Origin: an uncultured Chloroflexota bacterium
GTDB lineage: Bacteria > Chloroflexota > UBA11872 > UBA12225
DNA length: 59,550 nt
Direction of reading: 5' to 3'
NCBI GenBank assembly: GCA_902805635.1
Contig: CADCTC010000035.1
Location: 4,574-64,123 of the forward strand
Numbering within the stretch: the stretch's first letter is position 1; each line of letters opens with the position of its first letter. Positions 43,089 through 52,118 of the stretch are shown piece by piece. The notes under the pieces are model-generated. The model did no database searches. It worked only from the letters and a program-made list of their open reading frames with translations, and had not been told where the DNA came from. The translations under genes were made by a program, and so were the position numbers.

Positions 43089-46000
43089 ATGTCTGACAGC
43101 GCCCCCGCGCTTCCGCCACACACACTGCACGTCATCTCCCACACCCACTGGGACCGCGAGTGGTACCTGCCGTTTCAGCGCTTCCGCTTGCGCTTGGTGC
43201 GCGTGGTGGACGAGCTGCTGTCGCTGTTCGAGAGTACCGCTGAGGAAGACGCGGCGTTCCGCGCCTTTCACCTGGACGGCCAGGCGGTGGTGCTGGAGGA
43301 CTACGTGGAGGTGCGTCCCGGAAACGCCGAGCGGCTGCGCCGGCAGATCGAGGCGGGGCGCATCCTGGTGGGGCCGTGGTACGTGCTGCCGGACGAGTTC
43401 CTGATCAGCGCCGAATCGCACGTGCGCAACTTGCTGGTGGGGCAGCAGGTGGTGGTGCGCTTCGGTCCCAGCATGCGCCTGGGTTACCTGCCCGACCTGT
43501 TCGGGCATATCAGCCAGATGCCCCAGATCCTGGTGGACGCCGGCTTTGATACAGCCGTGCTGTGGCGCGGACTGTCCGGCGAGCGCGAGGGCCTCAAGAG
43601 CGAGCTCTGGTGGGAAGCCCCCGACGGCAGCCGCGTCTTGTGCGTCCACCTGCCGGAGCAAAGCGGCTATTCCAACGCCAACAACCTGCCGTCCGCGCCC
43701 GACGCGGCACTGGAGCGGGTGCGCACTCTGCGCGGTGAGCGCGCGCAGCACGCCACCACCGAGCACCTGCTGTTGATGAACGGCACCGACCACCACGGTC
43801 CGCAGCGCCGGCTGCCCACCCTGCTTCGCGCGCTCAACGAGTACCTGCGCCCGGAGGGCGCCGAGCTGATGCACGCCACGCTGCCGGAATACATCGCGGC
43901 GGTGCGTGGCACGCTGGACCTGGACCGAGAGTCTTCACCTGAGGAACGGGCAACGGAACGGACGCTTCGCTCCACGCAGCATGATGAGGCTGGGCGAGGC
44001 GACGAAAGCGGTCAGATCGACATCAGTACAGGCGAGGTCAGTGCTGCCGAGAGCGGCGCCGGTCCAACGTGGCACGGGACCGACAGTCGAACCGGGCTCC
44101 AGGTACGGCGGGGGGAGCTGCGCGACGTGAACCGTTCGGGCGTGATGTACTCGAACTTCCTGCTGCACGGCGTGGCGTCGGCGCGCATGTACATCAAGCA
44201 GGCCAACCATCGCGCGCAGCAGGCGCTGGAGCGCTTTGCCGAGCCGTGGAGCGCCGTGGCATGGCTGCTGGGAGAGGCGTACCCGCAAGGCCTCTTGCAC
44301 CAATCGTGGAAGTACCTGCTGCAGAACCACCCGCACGACAGCATCTGCGGCTGCAGCGTGGATGAGGTCCACGAACAGATGATGACCCGCTTCCAGTGGT
44401 CACAGGAGATCGCGGACGGCCTCACCACCGAGGCGCTGCACCAGCTCGCTCGCCGCACCGCGCGGCCTGATTTGGCGGAAGGAGAGGCCGGCTTCCGCCT
44501 GTACAACTCGCTCCCGTGGCCGCGCGACGAGGTGGTGGAGGCGACGGTCTACCTACCACTGGATGGTCCGGCGGGCCGTGCTCGCGGGTTCGTGGTAGTG
44601 GACGCCTCCGGCAGTCTGCTGCCGGCAGTTATCCGTGGCGACCGTGAGGCGGTGCGCACCGTGGAGCACTCCGGCATGAGCCCGGCGCCGCGCCACCCGC
44701 GCAGTCGCGAGCTGACGCTGGCGTTCCGGGCCAAGGTGCCGGCCACCGGCTACGCGACGTTCGGCGTGCGATCGGTTGCGCTGCCGGCGTTCGATCGGCC
44801 GGCGGCGCACCCAGCGGATGTGCAGGCAGGACCCACATGGCTGGAGAACGAGCACCTACGGGTGGACGTGCAGCCGAACGGCATGCTGAAGCTGCATCAC
44901 AGGGCAACCGGCAGAAGCTTCGAGAGCTTACTGGCCTTCGAGGACGGCGGGGACGTGGGCGACGAATACACGTTCTCGCCACCCGTGCGCGACCGCGTCG
45001 TGAGCAGCTACGGCGCCCAGGCGACGGTCTCTGTGATCGAAGCCGGATCGGCCACGGGGCGCCTGGAGATTGCAATGGCGCTCGAGGTGCCGGACGGCGC
45101 CGCCCCGGACCGCCGGTCGCGCTGCGAGAACACAACCCAACTGAGTATTCGCACCACAGTTACGCTCACAGCCGGCTCCCGCCGGCTGGAGTGCGAGACG
45201 GTGGTGGACAACACCGCCAGGGACCACCGGCTGCGTGTGCTGTTCCCGGCCGGCGTGACGGCCAACACACACTGCGTGGACCAGGCATTCGACGTGGTGG
45301 AGCGACCGAACGACTACCCCGCCACACCGCCAGAGTTCTGGAACGAGGACGCGCCGGAAACCCACCCGCAGCGCCTGTTCGTCGATCTGACGGACAGAGA
45401 AGGCGGGCTGGCGCTGCTGAACCAGGGTATCGCGGAATACGGCATCACGGGTCGGGCCGGCGGTCCGCGTGGGCTGGCGCTGACCCTGCTGCGCTGCGTG
45501 CAGTACCTGGGCGGCGGCGCCTACCCGCAGACCATCCGTTCCGGTGCGGGGCCGCACCTGGAAACACCGGGCGCGCAGTGCCCCGGCCGGCGCACCTTTC
45601 AATATGCGCTGATGCCGCACGTCGGGACGTGGGAGGAAGCGGACCTCGTGCGCGAAGCTGTCGCATATAACACGCCGGTGCAGGCGTATCCGGTGGACGA
45701 CACGCCGCTGCCGTGGGTGCCAACGTGGGCGTCTGAGAACCAGCGGCGGACAGCGGCAGCGCTGGCGGCGCAGGTGGAGTCGGACCGGGAGCCGATGCTG
45801 GGGCTTGAAGAGTCGTTCCTGCGGATCGATGGCGGCGCTCTGGTCCTCAGCGCGATGAAGCGCGCCGAGGCGCCCGACGAGCACGAGGGCGGCGACCCCG
45901 GCGGTCGGCTGGTGCTGCGCCTGTACAACCCGACCAGCACCACGCAGCAGGCTCGCATCCGCCTGCGCGGCGGCATCAGCCGCGCCTGGTGCGCGAATAT

Positions 46001-46166
46001 CCTGGAGCAACCGGGAGATGAGCTACCGGTAACAGGCGGGGAGCTGGTGCTGACGCTGGGGCCGAAGAAGATTGTGACGCTGCTGATTGCTGCGCTTCTG
46101 GAGGCGGATCAATACTCCCAGCGCCGGCCTTCACGAGCCGCTGCCGAGTCCGGCGTGCACCGGTAG
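43089..46166 (+). CDS. Alpha-mannosidase, glycoside hydrolase family 38
   Basis: 1025 aa from ATG 43089. The GH38 domain begins at once, with zinc ligands in SHTHWDREWY (His18, His20 region) and the nucleophile Asp136 in LGYLPDLFGHISQMPQI. NHPHDSICGCSVDEVHEQM supplies the further zinc ligand. Middle and C-terminal beta domains follow. No signal peptide is seen, so it is cytoplasmic. Residues about 279-336 are a hydrophilic insert just before VRRGELRD that family members usually lack. It hydrolyses terminal alpha-mannosides. Its 3' end overlaps the convergent regulator gene by 58 bases. Confidence 0.94.
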   Translation: MSDSAPALPPHTLHVISHTHWDREWYLPFQRFRLRLVRVVDELLSLFESTAEEDAAFRAFHLDGQAVVLEDYVEVRPGNAERLRRQIEAGRILVGPWYVLPDEFLISAESHVRNLLVGQQVVVRFGPSMRLGYLPDLFGHISQMPQILVDAGFDTAVLWRGLSGEREGLKSELWWEAPDGSRVLCVHLPEQSGYSNANNLPSAPDAALERVRTLRGERAQHATTEHLLLMNGTDHHGPQRRLPTLLRALNEYLRPEGAELMHATLPEYIAAVRGTLDLDRESSPEERATERTLRSTQHDEAGRGDESGQIDISTGEVSAAESGAGPTWHGTDSRTGLQVRRGELRDVNRSGVMYSNFLLHGVASARMYIKQANHRAQQALERFAEPWSAVAWLLGEAYPQGLLHQSWKYLLQNHPHDSICGCSVDEVHEQMMTRFQWSQEIADGLTTEALHQLARRTARPDLAEGEAGFRLYNSLPWPRDEVVEATVYLPLDGPAGRARGFVVVDASGSLLPAVIRGDREAVRTVEHSGMSPAPRHPRSRELTLAFRAKVPATGYATFGVRSVALPAFDRPAAHPADVQAGPTWLENEHLRVDVQPNGMLKLHHRATGRSFESLLAFEDGGDVGDEYTFSPPVRDRVVSSYGAQATVSVIEAGSATGRLEIAMALEVPDGAAPDRRSRCENTTQLSIRTTVTLTAGSRRLECETVVDNTARDHRLRVLFPAGVTANTHCVDQAFDVVERPNDYPATPPEFWNEDAPETHPQRLFVDLTDREGGLALLNQGIAEYGITGRAGGPRGLALTLLRCVQYLGGGAYPQTIRSGAGPHLETPGAQCPGRRTFQYALMPHVGTWEEADLVREAVAYNTPVQAYPVDDTPLPWVPTWASENQRRTAAALAAQVESDREPMLGLEESFLRIDGGALVLSAMKRAEAPDEHEGGDPGGRLVLRLYNPTSTTQQARIRLRGGISRAWCANILEQPGDELPVTGGELVLTLGPKKIVTLLIAALLEADQYSQRRPSRAAAESGVHR

Positions 46167-46732
46167 ACGCCGCCCTCGCGCTGCATCAGCTGGCTCCCGA
46201 CCAGCTCACGGCGCAGGGTAGCGGTGTCTTCGTGGTGCCGCTTGATGATCTCGTTCAGCTCACGCTCCGGATAGCGGCGCTCCGGCTCGAACTGTTCGGC
46301 CAGCCACCGAAGCACGACCCAGCGCTTTTTGCGCTGCGCCGGTATCTCGCGCAGCCGCTCGCCATCGAAGAAGTCACGCAGCACCTTGCGCTCCCACTCG
46401 TCCCACGCGCCGCCCGGTCCGTCGCCGTTGGCCTGACCGCGCGCAGTCTCTGAGCCCGCGAGCGCGGCCATCCGCTCCGGGGAGAGCACGTCGCGCTTGA
46501 GGCGCGTGAGCGCGTCCGGCTCCAGCCGGTACAGGTGGGTAGTGCCCTGCCGCTCCATACTCACCAGGCCGATGTCCTTGAGCCGGTTGAGATGGTGCGA
46601 AACCGTGGGTGGCGTCAGCGCCAGACGGGTCGCGAGTTCCTCCACCGAGCGCTCCTCGTGCGCCAGCAACCCGACGATCCGCAGCCGGCTCTCATCCGCC
46701 AGGGCCTTAAAGAACTGCACTGCCGTATCCAC
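46109..46732 (-). CDS. ArsR-family transcriptional regulator with DUF2087
   Basis: 207 aa from GTG 46732, with aaggag (reverse complement of 46740-46745) well placed. The N-terminal winged helix is ArsR-like (FFKALADESRLRIVGLLAHEERSVEELATRLALTPPTVSHHLNRLKDIGLVSMERQG). No cysteine metal-sensing motif is seen. The C-terminal DUF2087 domain has LRDFFDGERLREIPAQRKKRWVVLRWLAEQFEPERRYPERELNEII. A palindrome overlaps its ribosome binding site, which suggests autoregulation. The ligand and regulon are unknown. Confidence 0.93.
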   Translation of the reverse strand: MDTAVQFFKALADESRLRIVGLLAHEERSVEELATRLALTPPTVSHHLNRLKDIGLVSMERQGTTHLYRLEPDALTRLKRDVLSPERMAALAGSETARGQANGDGPGGAWDEWERKVLRDFFDGERLREIPAQRKKRWVVLRWLAEQFEPERRYPERELNEIIKRHHEDTATLRRELVGSQLMQREGGVYRCTPDSAAAREGRRWEY

Positions 46733-46743
46733 GATTTCACTCC

Positions 46744-46759
46744 TTAGATGCGTATCTAA
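46744..46759. promoter_or_regulatory. Candidate ArsR operator
   Basis: ttagat-gcgt-atctaa is a perfect 6-bp inverted repeat around a 4-base centre. It touches the Shine-Dalgarno sequence of the ArsR-DUF2087 gene and sits in a locally AT-rich stretch (followed by ttagaagaatat). Its position and symmetry fit a dimeric winged-helix regulator binding its own promoter. Confidence 0.65.
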
Positions 46760-46783
46760 TTAGAAGAATATCGCAGCTGGAGG

Positions 46784-47818
46784 CTAGTGTCCAGGGTGTG
46801 AGGTCGGACGGTGCAAGTCAAGCACGCGTTCTAGCGCATCGCCCGGCAGCGCACCTCGTTCGGCCCACCGCAGGGCGTCCGTGAGCTGTGCAAGGTTGGA
46901 GAAGCCGACGATGACGGTGGAGACGCCTGGCTTGGACAGGGCAAAGCGCAACGCGAGCTCGACCGGCCCTTCGAACCCGAGGTCAGCGGCCAGGGCGGAG
47001 AGCGCCTGGGCGCGCTGCAGGTCGTCTTCGTAGCGCTCGCCGCCACCGCTGCCGGCGCCACCGGCGTTGGCGTGGCGCACGTCGCTCGCGGCGACCGCGC
47101 CCGCTGCCAAAGAGCGGATGATGATGACACCGACACCGTGTTCGGCCGCTCGGTCGATGAGACCGTCGAAGTCGTTGCCGCTTAGCGTGCCGGAGCGCCC
47201 CAGGCCGGGCCAGCCGGCGCTGGGATTGAGGGCGTTGAAGTAGACCTGCGCCGTCTCCGACACGCCGGAGGCGACGACGGAACGCACCGCCGTGGGATCT
47301 CCGGTGGCTGTGATCCCCACGTGCTCGGCCATGCCCGCGTCGCGCACGGCCCGCAGACCGTCAAGCACCGGCCCGAGCACCTGGTCCGGCGTGAAACCGC
47401 CCGAAGCATTGGCCGCCGCGTCGAACGCGATCCGGTTATGCAACTGGAAGAGGTGGACGCGCTCGCGGCGCAGACGGCGCAGGCTGGCCTCGGCAGACTC
47501 GCGGATGGCGTGCGCTACCGTCTGGCCTGCGCCGGGCCCGGTTGCCGTCGCCGGATCGACCCGCACTTTGGTCCCAACGATGACGTCTGCGGCAACACTC
47601 CCTAGCCCGTGCAGCACGCGGCCCAGGTTCTCTTCCGAGCGACCGTCGCCGTAGCCAGGGGCAGTGTCGAAGTAGCGGATGCCTGCGCCCAGGGCGGTCT
47701 CGACCGTGCGGCGCTGCTCGGCGGCGTCGCCGCGCACCATCAGCCCGCCGACGGCGCCGCAACCGAACCCCAGCGCCGAGACGGCAAGTCCCGTTTTCCC
47801 CAGCGGCCGAATCTCCAT
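46784..47818 (-). CDS. Aldo/keto reductase
   Basis: 344 aa from ATG 47818. The catalytic tetrad is present: Asp51 and Tyr56 in YFDTAPGYGDGRSE, Lys84 in VGTKV and His127 in LFQLHN. The NADPH-binding end reads ALSKPGVSTVIVGFSNLAQLTDAL. The fold is a TIM barrel, and it resembles the group that includes L-fucose and D-threo-aldose dehydrogenases. It lies upstream of the ArsR-DUF2087 gene on the same strand, with the operator-like palindrome between them. The substrate is not determined. Confidence 0.92.
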   Translation of the reverse strand: MEIRPLGKTGLAVSALGFGCGAVGGLMVRGDAAEQRRTVETALGAGIRYFDTAPGYGDGRSEENLGRVLHGLGSVAADVIVGTKVRVDPATATGPGAGQTVAHAIRESAEASLRRLRRERVHLFQLHNRIAFDAAANASGGFTPDQVLGPVLDGLRAVRDAGMAEHVGITATGDPTAVRSVVASGVSETAQVYFNALNPSAGWPGLGRSGTLSGNDFDGLIDRAAEHGVGVIIIRSLAAGAVAASDVRHANAGGAGSGGGERYEDDLQRAQALSALAADLGFEGPVELALRFALSKPGVSTVIVGFSNLAQLTDALRWAERGALPGDALERVLDLHRPTSHPGH

Positions 47819-47972
47819 ACGGCGGCAGTATACGCGCGATCGTGCACCTCATAGCCTGGCACGACGGTACGCGCGGGAGCGGCGCCTGGTGCTTCGCTAC
47901 AGTCCCGGCGATGGAGAAGAGCCTCTCGCGGGCGCTGCGCGGCGGCAGCGCGGTGCCAGGCCACCGGTGGTG

Positions 47973-49322
47973 ATGCTGCGCTCCGCCGTCCTGCGGGACT
48001 ACCTCGCTCACGTCCGCGCGTTCTCTCCCAGCGCACGGCTGTTCCTGGCAGCGGCGGCGCTGGGTGGTATCGGCGGGGGCGTCACTAACCTGCTGCTCAA
48101 CCTATACCTGCTCGCGCTTGGCTATCCCGAAGCAGCACTCCCCGGCTTCACTCGCTTTGGCCTGGTAGGCGCCGCCGGCGCCGCGGTTGCCGGTGGTCCG
48201 CTCGTCGATTGGCTCGGGCCGCGGCGGTCGATGCTCACCGGCACAGCGCTGGCTGTCGCCGGGGCGATCCTACTGCTCATTACCGACGCCCGGTCGCTGC
48301 TGGGCCTGGCGCTAGTCGCCGCCAGCGCGGGCGGCGTGTTGGTGTACATAGCAGCTCCCACATTCCTCGTGCGCCACTCTACGCCCGTGGAGCGTCCGTA
48401 CCTGTTCGGAGTCGCCACAGCAGCGTACGTGGCGAGCACCGCCACGGGTGCCGGCCTGGGGGGATTTCTCCCCGACTTTTGGCGTGGGCTCATGCCGGCG
48501 TGGCCCGAGCCCACGGTCTATCGCGCTGCGCTGCTGTGCGGCGGGATCCTATCCGCCACGGGGATACCGCTCTTGTGGCTTGCTACCGGCGCGCGCACCA
48601 CTGTGGCCACCTCCTCGGCCCAACCCGACGCCGCCGGCAGCGCCGGTGCGCCGCGCGCCGCCGGCCTGGTGACCGCCGCGCTGAGAGACCTCCCCGCCAG
48701 GCTGATGAACCGGCAGTTCATCACGCTGGTGACGAAGTTCATCCTCGCTGATGGCCTTATTCGGATAGGAGGCAATCTGTTCATCCCGTACCTCAATGTC
48801 CTCTTCGTGCGCCACCTCGGAGCAAGCGAAGCGCTGTTCGGGTCGATCCGTTTTGCCGAGCGGACACTCGTGGTGCTCGCGACACTCGCGGTGGCGATGG
48901 TGGTCACCCGATTTGGCCCGGTCACGACCATCGCCGTGACGCAGCTCCTTTCAATCCCGTTTCTGATTGCGCTCGGCTTCAGTCCCGCCGTGGGCGTGGC
49001 GGCCGCGATGTACCTGGTACGCGGACCGCTGATGGAGATGACCCAGCCCACGCGCGACGCCTTCTTGATGGAAGTTGCACCGGAGCGCATGCGGGCTACC
49101 GCGTTCGCCATGCTTACACTCGCGGGGTACGTCATCGGGTTCGGGGCGTCATACCTGGCCGAGCGGCTGCTGGGTGCCAACCAGTTCGGCGTCGCGTTCC
49201 TCGTTGCGGGGGCGCTGTATGCGACGAGCGCTGCCCTCTATTGGTTGTTCTTTCACAAGCGGCCGGAGGCAGCGCCGGGCCGCTCCGTGGACCTCGCAGC
49301 GCTGGCCGGCTCGGCGGGTTGA
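47973..49322 (+). CDS. Major facilitator superfamily transporter
   Basis: 449 aa from ATG 47973; two GTG codons just before it are alternatives. About 12 membrane helices are visible. The loop after helix 2-3 reads DWLGPRRSMLTG, a match to the MFS motif A, and there is a large central loop with Ala/Gly/Ser residues. The C-terminal half includes FGPVTTIAVTQLLSIPF and PLMEMTQPTRDAFLMEVAPERMRATAFA. The substrate is unknown. It diverges from the aldo/keto reductase gene and is followed after 73 bases by the DUF971 gene. Confidence 0.9.
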   Translation: MLRSAVLRDYLAHVRAFSPSARLFLAAAALGGIGGGVTNLLLNLYLLALGYPEAALPGFTRFGLVGAAGAAVAGGPLVDWLGPRRSMLTGTALAVAGAILLLITDARSLLGLALVAASAGGVLVYIAAPTFLVRHSTPVERPYLFGVATAAYVASTATGAGLGGFLPDFWRGLMPAWPEPTVYRAALLCGGILSATGIPLLWLATGARTTVATSSAQPDAAGSAGAPRAAGLVTAALRDLPARLMNRQFITLVTKFILADGLIRIGGNLFIPYLNVLFVRHLGASEALFGSIRFAERTLVVLATLAVAMVVTRFGPVTTIAVTQLLSIPFLIALGFSPAVGVAAAMYLVRGPLMEMTQPTRDAFLMEVAPERMRATAFAMLTLAGYVIGFGASYLAERLLGANQFGVAFLVAGALYATSAALYWLFFHKRPEAAPGRSVDLAALAGSAG

Positions 49323-49395
49323 GGGCGGCGCGTATACTCTGGTGCGGCCGGCGGCCAGTCCTCCCTGATCTGGCTGCCGGACAACGTGGGGAGTA

Positions 49396-49839
49396 GTGGC
49401 GAACCAACCAGCGCGTGACGAGCCAGTCGACATCCGATACGACAACGCCCGTCAGCGCCTGGAGATTTCCTGGGCTGACGGCCACGAGAGCGCGTACGAC
49501 TACGAGCTCCTGCGCTGGCGCTGCCCCTGCGCCGAGTGCGCCGGCGAGATGGGCCATCCCGGCCAGCTGCAGTTCGTCCAGCAGCTGCGCCCGGAGCAGT
49601 ACGCGCTGCACTCGATTGAGCTGGTGGGGCACTACGCCGTCCGGCCGGCGTGGTCGGACGGCCACGACACCGGCATCTACGCCTTTGACAAGCTGCGTGG
49701 CATGGACGAAACGGCCGCTGAGGACCTGCGACGTAAGGCGGCGGGCCAGGAGCGCGCGCTCGGCCCCGGTGGTGGAGCCGGGCGTGACGGCAGTGGCGGC
49801 AGCAGCGGCGCGGATCAGTCAACGGCAGGCAACCGATGA
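49396..49839 (+). CDS. DUF971 (gamma-butyrobetaine hydroxylase N-terminal-like) protein
   Basis: 147 aa from GTG 49396. Residues 8-105 match the small GBBH-like N-terminal domain: RLEISWADGHESAYDYELLRWRCPCAECAGEMGHPG and YAVRPAWSDGHDTGIYAFDKLRG. CPCAEC gives the cysteine cluster typical of the family (a likely metal site). The tail is Gly/Ser-rich. In some bacteria such proteins are linked to iron-sulfur cluster assembly or fused to Mrp ATPases. Neither partner is seen here. Confidence 0.88.
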   Translation: MANQPARDEPVDIRYDNARQRLEISWADGHESAYDYELLRWRCPCAECAGEMGHPGQLQFVQQLRPEQYALHSIELVGHYAVRPAWSDGHDTGIYAFDKLRGMDETAAEDLRRKAAGQERALGPGGGAGRDGSGGSSGADQSTAGNR

Positions 49840-49854
49840 GCGCGACTTGCTGAG

Positions 49855-50625
49855 ATGGAGCGCAGCTACCGCTCGTCGAACGCACTCTACGCGTATGCGT
49901 TCCTGCTCGCCTTGACGGGGCTCCTACTCGGCGTCGAGGCTATCCAGCGCGTGCGAGGCGGCGCCACCGCGTTCAGCGTCGTGCTCGCGGTGTTCGCGCT
50001 GGCGTGGATCGGCTGCGCCGCCGCGCTTGGCGTGCGCTGGGGCCGGACGCGCATCTCCCTGCGCTCGGATGCGCTCGCCATCTCCGGCGACGGCCCCGAG
50101 CGCCGGCTGCCGTGGAGCGATGTGATTAGCGTTCGCGAGTATCGTGGCCCTGCGTACCAGCTATCAATACGGGGCTTGCTGCCTGGCCCGTACCTGCCGC
50201 ATGGCTTACTGCGCGGCGAGACGGTGCTTGAGATCGAGGCTCGGCCGGCCATGCTGCTGCACTTCCGCCAGGCGCTGGTGGACAGCTACGGCGCCTTCCG
50301 CCAGGACGTGCTGCGCTCCGTTTCGCGCGACGTGCCCGTGGACCTCCACGCCCGCTGGTGGCGACAGGACGACCCGGCAGACCACTTATCGCTCGGTACG
50401 GACGCGGACGCCGGCTACGACGAGCTTGACGAGGACGCCCCGCCGTCCCGGTCGCGCGGCAGCCGCAGCCCACAGCGACCGTCGCCCCCGACGCGCATCG
50501 ACCGCACCGATCGTGGCGCAGTGGACCGGCTCAGCCCGCCGCGGGATCGTACGACGCGTCCGATTCGAACGGATAGAGGGGACGCCGGCGGTGGTGGTAT
50601 TCGAAGGTCGAGAGATCGGCGGTAG
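49855..50625 (+). CDS. Membrane protein with PH-like domain
   Basis: 256 aa from ATG 49855. Two membrane helices (about 11-31 and 39-61) are followed by a bacterial PH-like beta domain (GRTRISLRSDALAISGDGPERRLPWSDVISVREYRG). The C-terminal 90 residues are a polar Arg/Pro/Ser tail (SRSRGSRSPQRPSPPTRIDRTDRG) that is probably disordered. The last 95 bases overlap the convergent M81 gene, and the tail's odd composition may reflect that shared sequence. Function unknown. Confidence 0.75.
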   Translation: MERSYRSSNALYAYAFLLALTGLLLGVEAIQRVRGGATAFSVVLAVFALAWIGCAAALGVRWGRTRISLRSDALAISGDGPERRLPWSDVISVREYRGPAYQLSIRGLLPGPYLPHGLLRGETVLEIEARPAMLLHFRQALVDSYGAFRQDVLRSVSRDVPVDLHARWWRQDDPADHLSLGTDADAGYDELDEDAPPSRSRGSRSPQRPSPPTRIDRTDRGAVDRLSPPRDRTTRPIRTDRGDAGGGGIRRSRDRR

Positions 50626-52030
50626 TGACCCCTGGCGTGTTAGCCAGGATGATCTGCGCCGCGATCGGCTCGTAGGCTGGCCGGGGCGAAACCACGCCCT
50701 TGGCGACCACCACTTGCTTCTGCTCCGGCCGGATACCCAGCGAGTACATTTGCTCGATGCTGGTGTTGCCAACGCGCCGGCTGGTCAGCACCAGCGTCAC
50801 TCCATCGTCCGCTTCCAGCACCGCCGTGATGCCTGCGTTGAAGAAGCGCTGCCCGCCGTGCGTCGGCCGGTGCTCCTCGAAGAGGCCGTCCGAGATCAGG
50901 CGCACCCGCCCGGTCACCGTCACCGGGCGTCCGTGCCGGTCGTCGGTATTGGCCCCCACCTCCAGCGATACGGTGCTGCCCACGCCCGACGCCACGCACG
51001 CCTCCACCGCATGCGGGTCGAACAGCGTCTGCAAATAGGAGCGCACGCCCAGCCGACGGGCCGTCTCCAGCAGGATGGTGGAATCGGCTGGGCTGCCGCC
51101 GCCGATATTGTCCCCCACGTCCATCACCACGACAGGTCCGCCCGGCGCGGCCATCGCCTGCCGCAGCGCCTCCTCCGACGAGGGCGTGTCTCCGACGAAA
51201 GCGGTGCGGCGCTCCCACGCCCGCTGCGCCATCCAGCGTGCCGCCTCGCGCGCTGCCGCCGGGTCGCCATCGTGCACCGCCAAGAAAGACATGCCCATCT
51301 CTGCCACGTCGGCATAGGGGTAACCTTCTATGGCGCTGGCGGTCAGCATCCCCGTCCGTGCCATGGCGGCGGCGCAGTCGTCCATCACGTCCTTCATCGG
51401 CGGTTCGCCCGTGAACTGCTTGACGATGTTGATGACCAGCGGTGGCGTCTCGAGCGCCTGCACCGGCCGGATCTCACCGCGCACCGTCCGCACGATCAGC
51501 TCGGCGCACTCGCGCGCGCGCGGGCGCGGATCGACGTGCGGGTTGGTGCGGAACACCACCATCACCGTCGTGGCGTCCACCATCTGATGGCTCACGTTGG
51601 CGTGCATGTCCAGCGACATGCCAATGGGTACGCCGTCACCCACAACCTCACGCGCGCGCCGCGCGAAGTCGCCGTCCGCGTCAGGGGTCCCGTCGGCGAC
51701 CGCTGCGCCGTGCTGCGCCAGCAGCACCCCGTCCCACGGTCCCTTGCTATCGAGCAGCTGTAGAAGCTCCGCCGTCAGCCGCTGGTAGGCGTCTCCCGTG
51801 ATCGTGCCGCTGGGCTCCGTGGACGCGTACATCAGCGGGACCACCTCCACGTCGGGCTCCAGCTCCCGCCCCGCCTCCAGGTAGCCCGCCACAGTGGTAT
51901 GCGCCGTCGCGTGCCGGCGCACGATCTCCTCCCCCCGTAGGATGCCGCTCGCCGCCCACTGGTCGTACCCGGTGGGCGGCGTGGCGAACGTATTCGTCTC
52001 GTGCGAGAACCCCAACAGCGCCAGTCTCAT
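50531..52030 (-). CDS. M81 family metallopeptidase-like protein (MlrC type)
   Basis: 499 aa from ATG 52030. The N-terminal half carries the MlrC/DUF1485 pattern: LALLGFSHETNTFA, DGVLLAQHGAAVADGTPDADGDF and GMSLDMHANVS, whose Asp and His would bind zinc. The C-terminal half has VVVMDVGDNIGGGSPADSTILL and the closing NTPGVTTADLSTFEYHHRRRPLYPFE. The name comes from microcystin-degrading MlrC, but most homologues are in other bacteria and have unknown substrates. No mlrA or mlrB is nearby. Confidence 0.92.
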   Translation of the reverse strand: MRLALLGFSHETNTFATPPTGYDQWAASGILRGEEIVRRHATAHTTVAGYLEAGRELEPDVEVVPLMYASTEPSGTITGDAYQRLTAELLQLLDSKGPWDGVLLAQHGAAVADGTPDADGDFARRAREVVGDGVPIGMSLDMHANVSHQMVDATTVMVVFRTNPHVDPRPRARECAELIVRTVRGEIRPVQALETPPLVINIVKQFTGEPPMKDVMDDCAAAMARTGMLTASAIEGYPYADVAEMGMSFLAVHDGDPAAAREAARWMAQRAWERRTAFVGDTPSSEEALRQAMAAPGGPVVVMDVGDNIGGGSPADSTILLETARRLGVRSYLQTLFDPHAVEACVASGVGSTVSLEVGANTDDRHGRPVTVTGRVRLISDGLFEEHRPTHGGQRFFNAGITAVLEADDGVTLVLTSRRVGNTSIEQMYSLGIRPEQKQVVVAKGVVSPRPAYEPIAAQIILANTPGVTTADLSTFEYHHRRRPLYPFESDASYDPAAG

Positions 52031-52084
52031 CGTGCGCCACAGGATAGAGCACCCGCATTAGCACGCCGCCACGCGGATGACGAT

Positions 52085-52108
52085 GAGCCGGGGCGGGTGC
52101 CCCGACTC
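52085..52108. terminator. Hairpin downstream of the selenoprotein gene
   Basis: gagccggggc (52085-52094) pairs with gccccgactc (52099-52108), with one G-U-type mismatch, around gggt. It starts 11 bases past the selenoprotein stop on the minus strand and lies upstream of the M81 gene. It may end the selenoprotein transcript, although no U-tract follows. It may equally be an intergenic palindromic repeat. Confidence 0.5.
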
Positions 52109-52118
52109 TCATGTCTGG

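Noticed and set aside
50531-52030. A microcystin-degradation locus
   Set aside because: Only an MlrC-like protein is present. mlrA, mlrB and mlrD are absent and most MlrC homologues are unrelated to microcystin.
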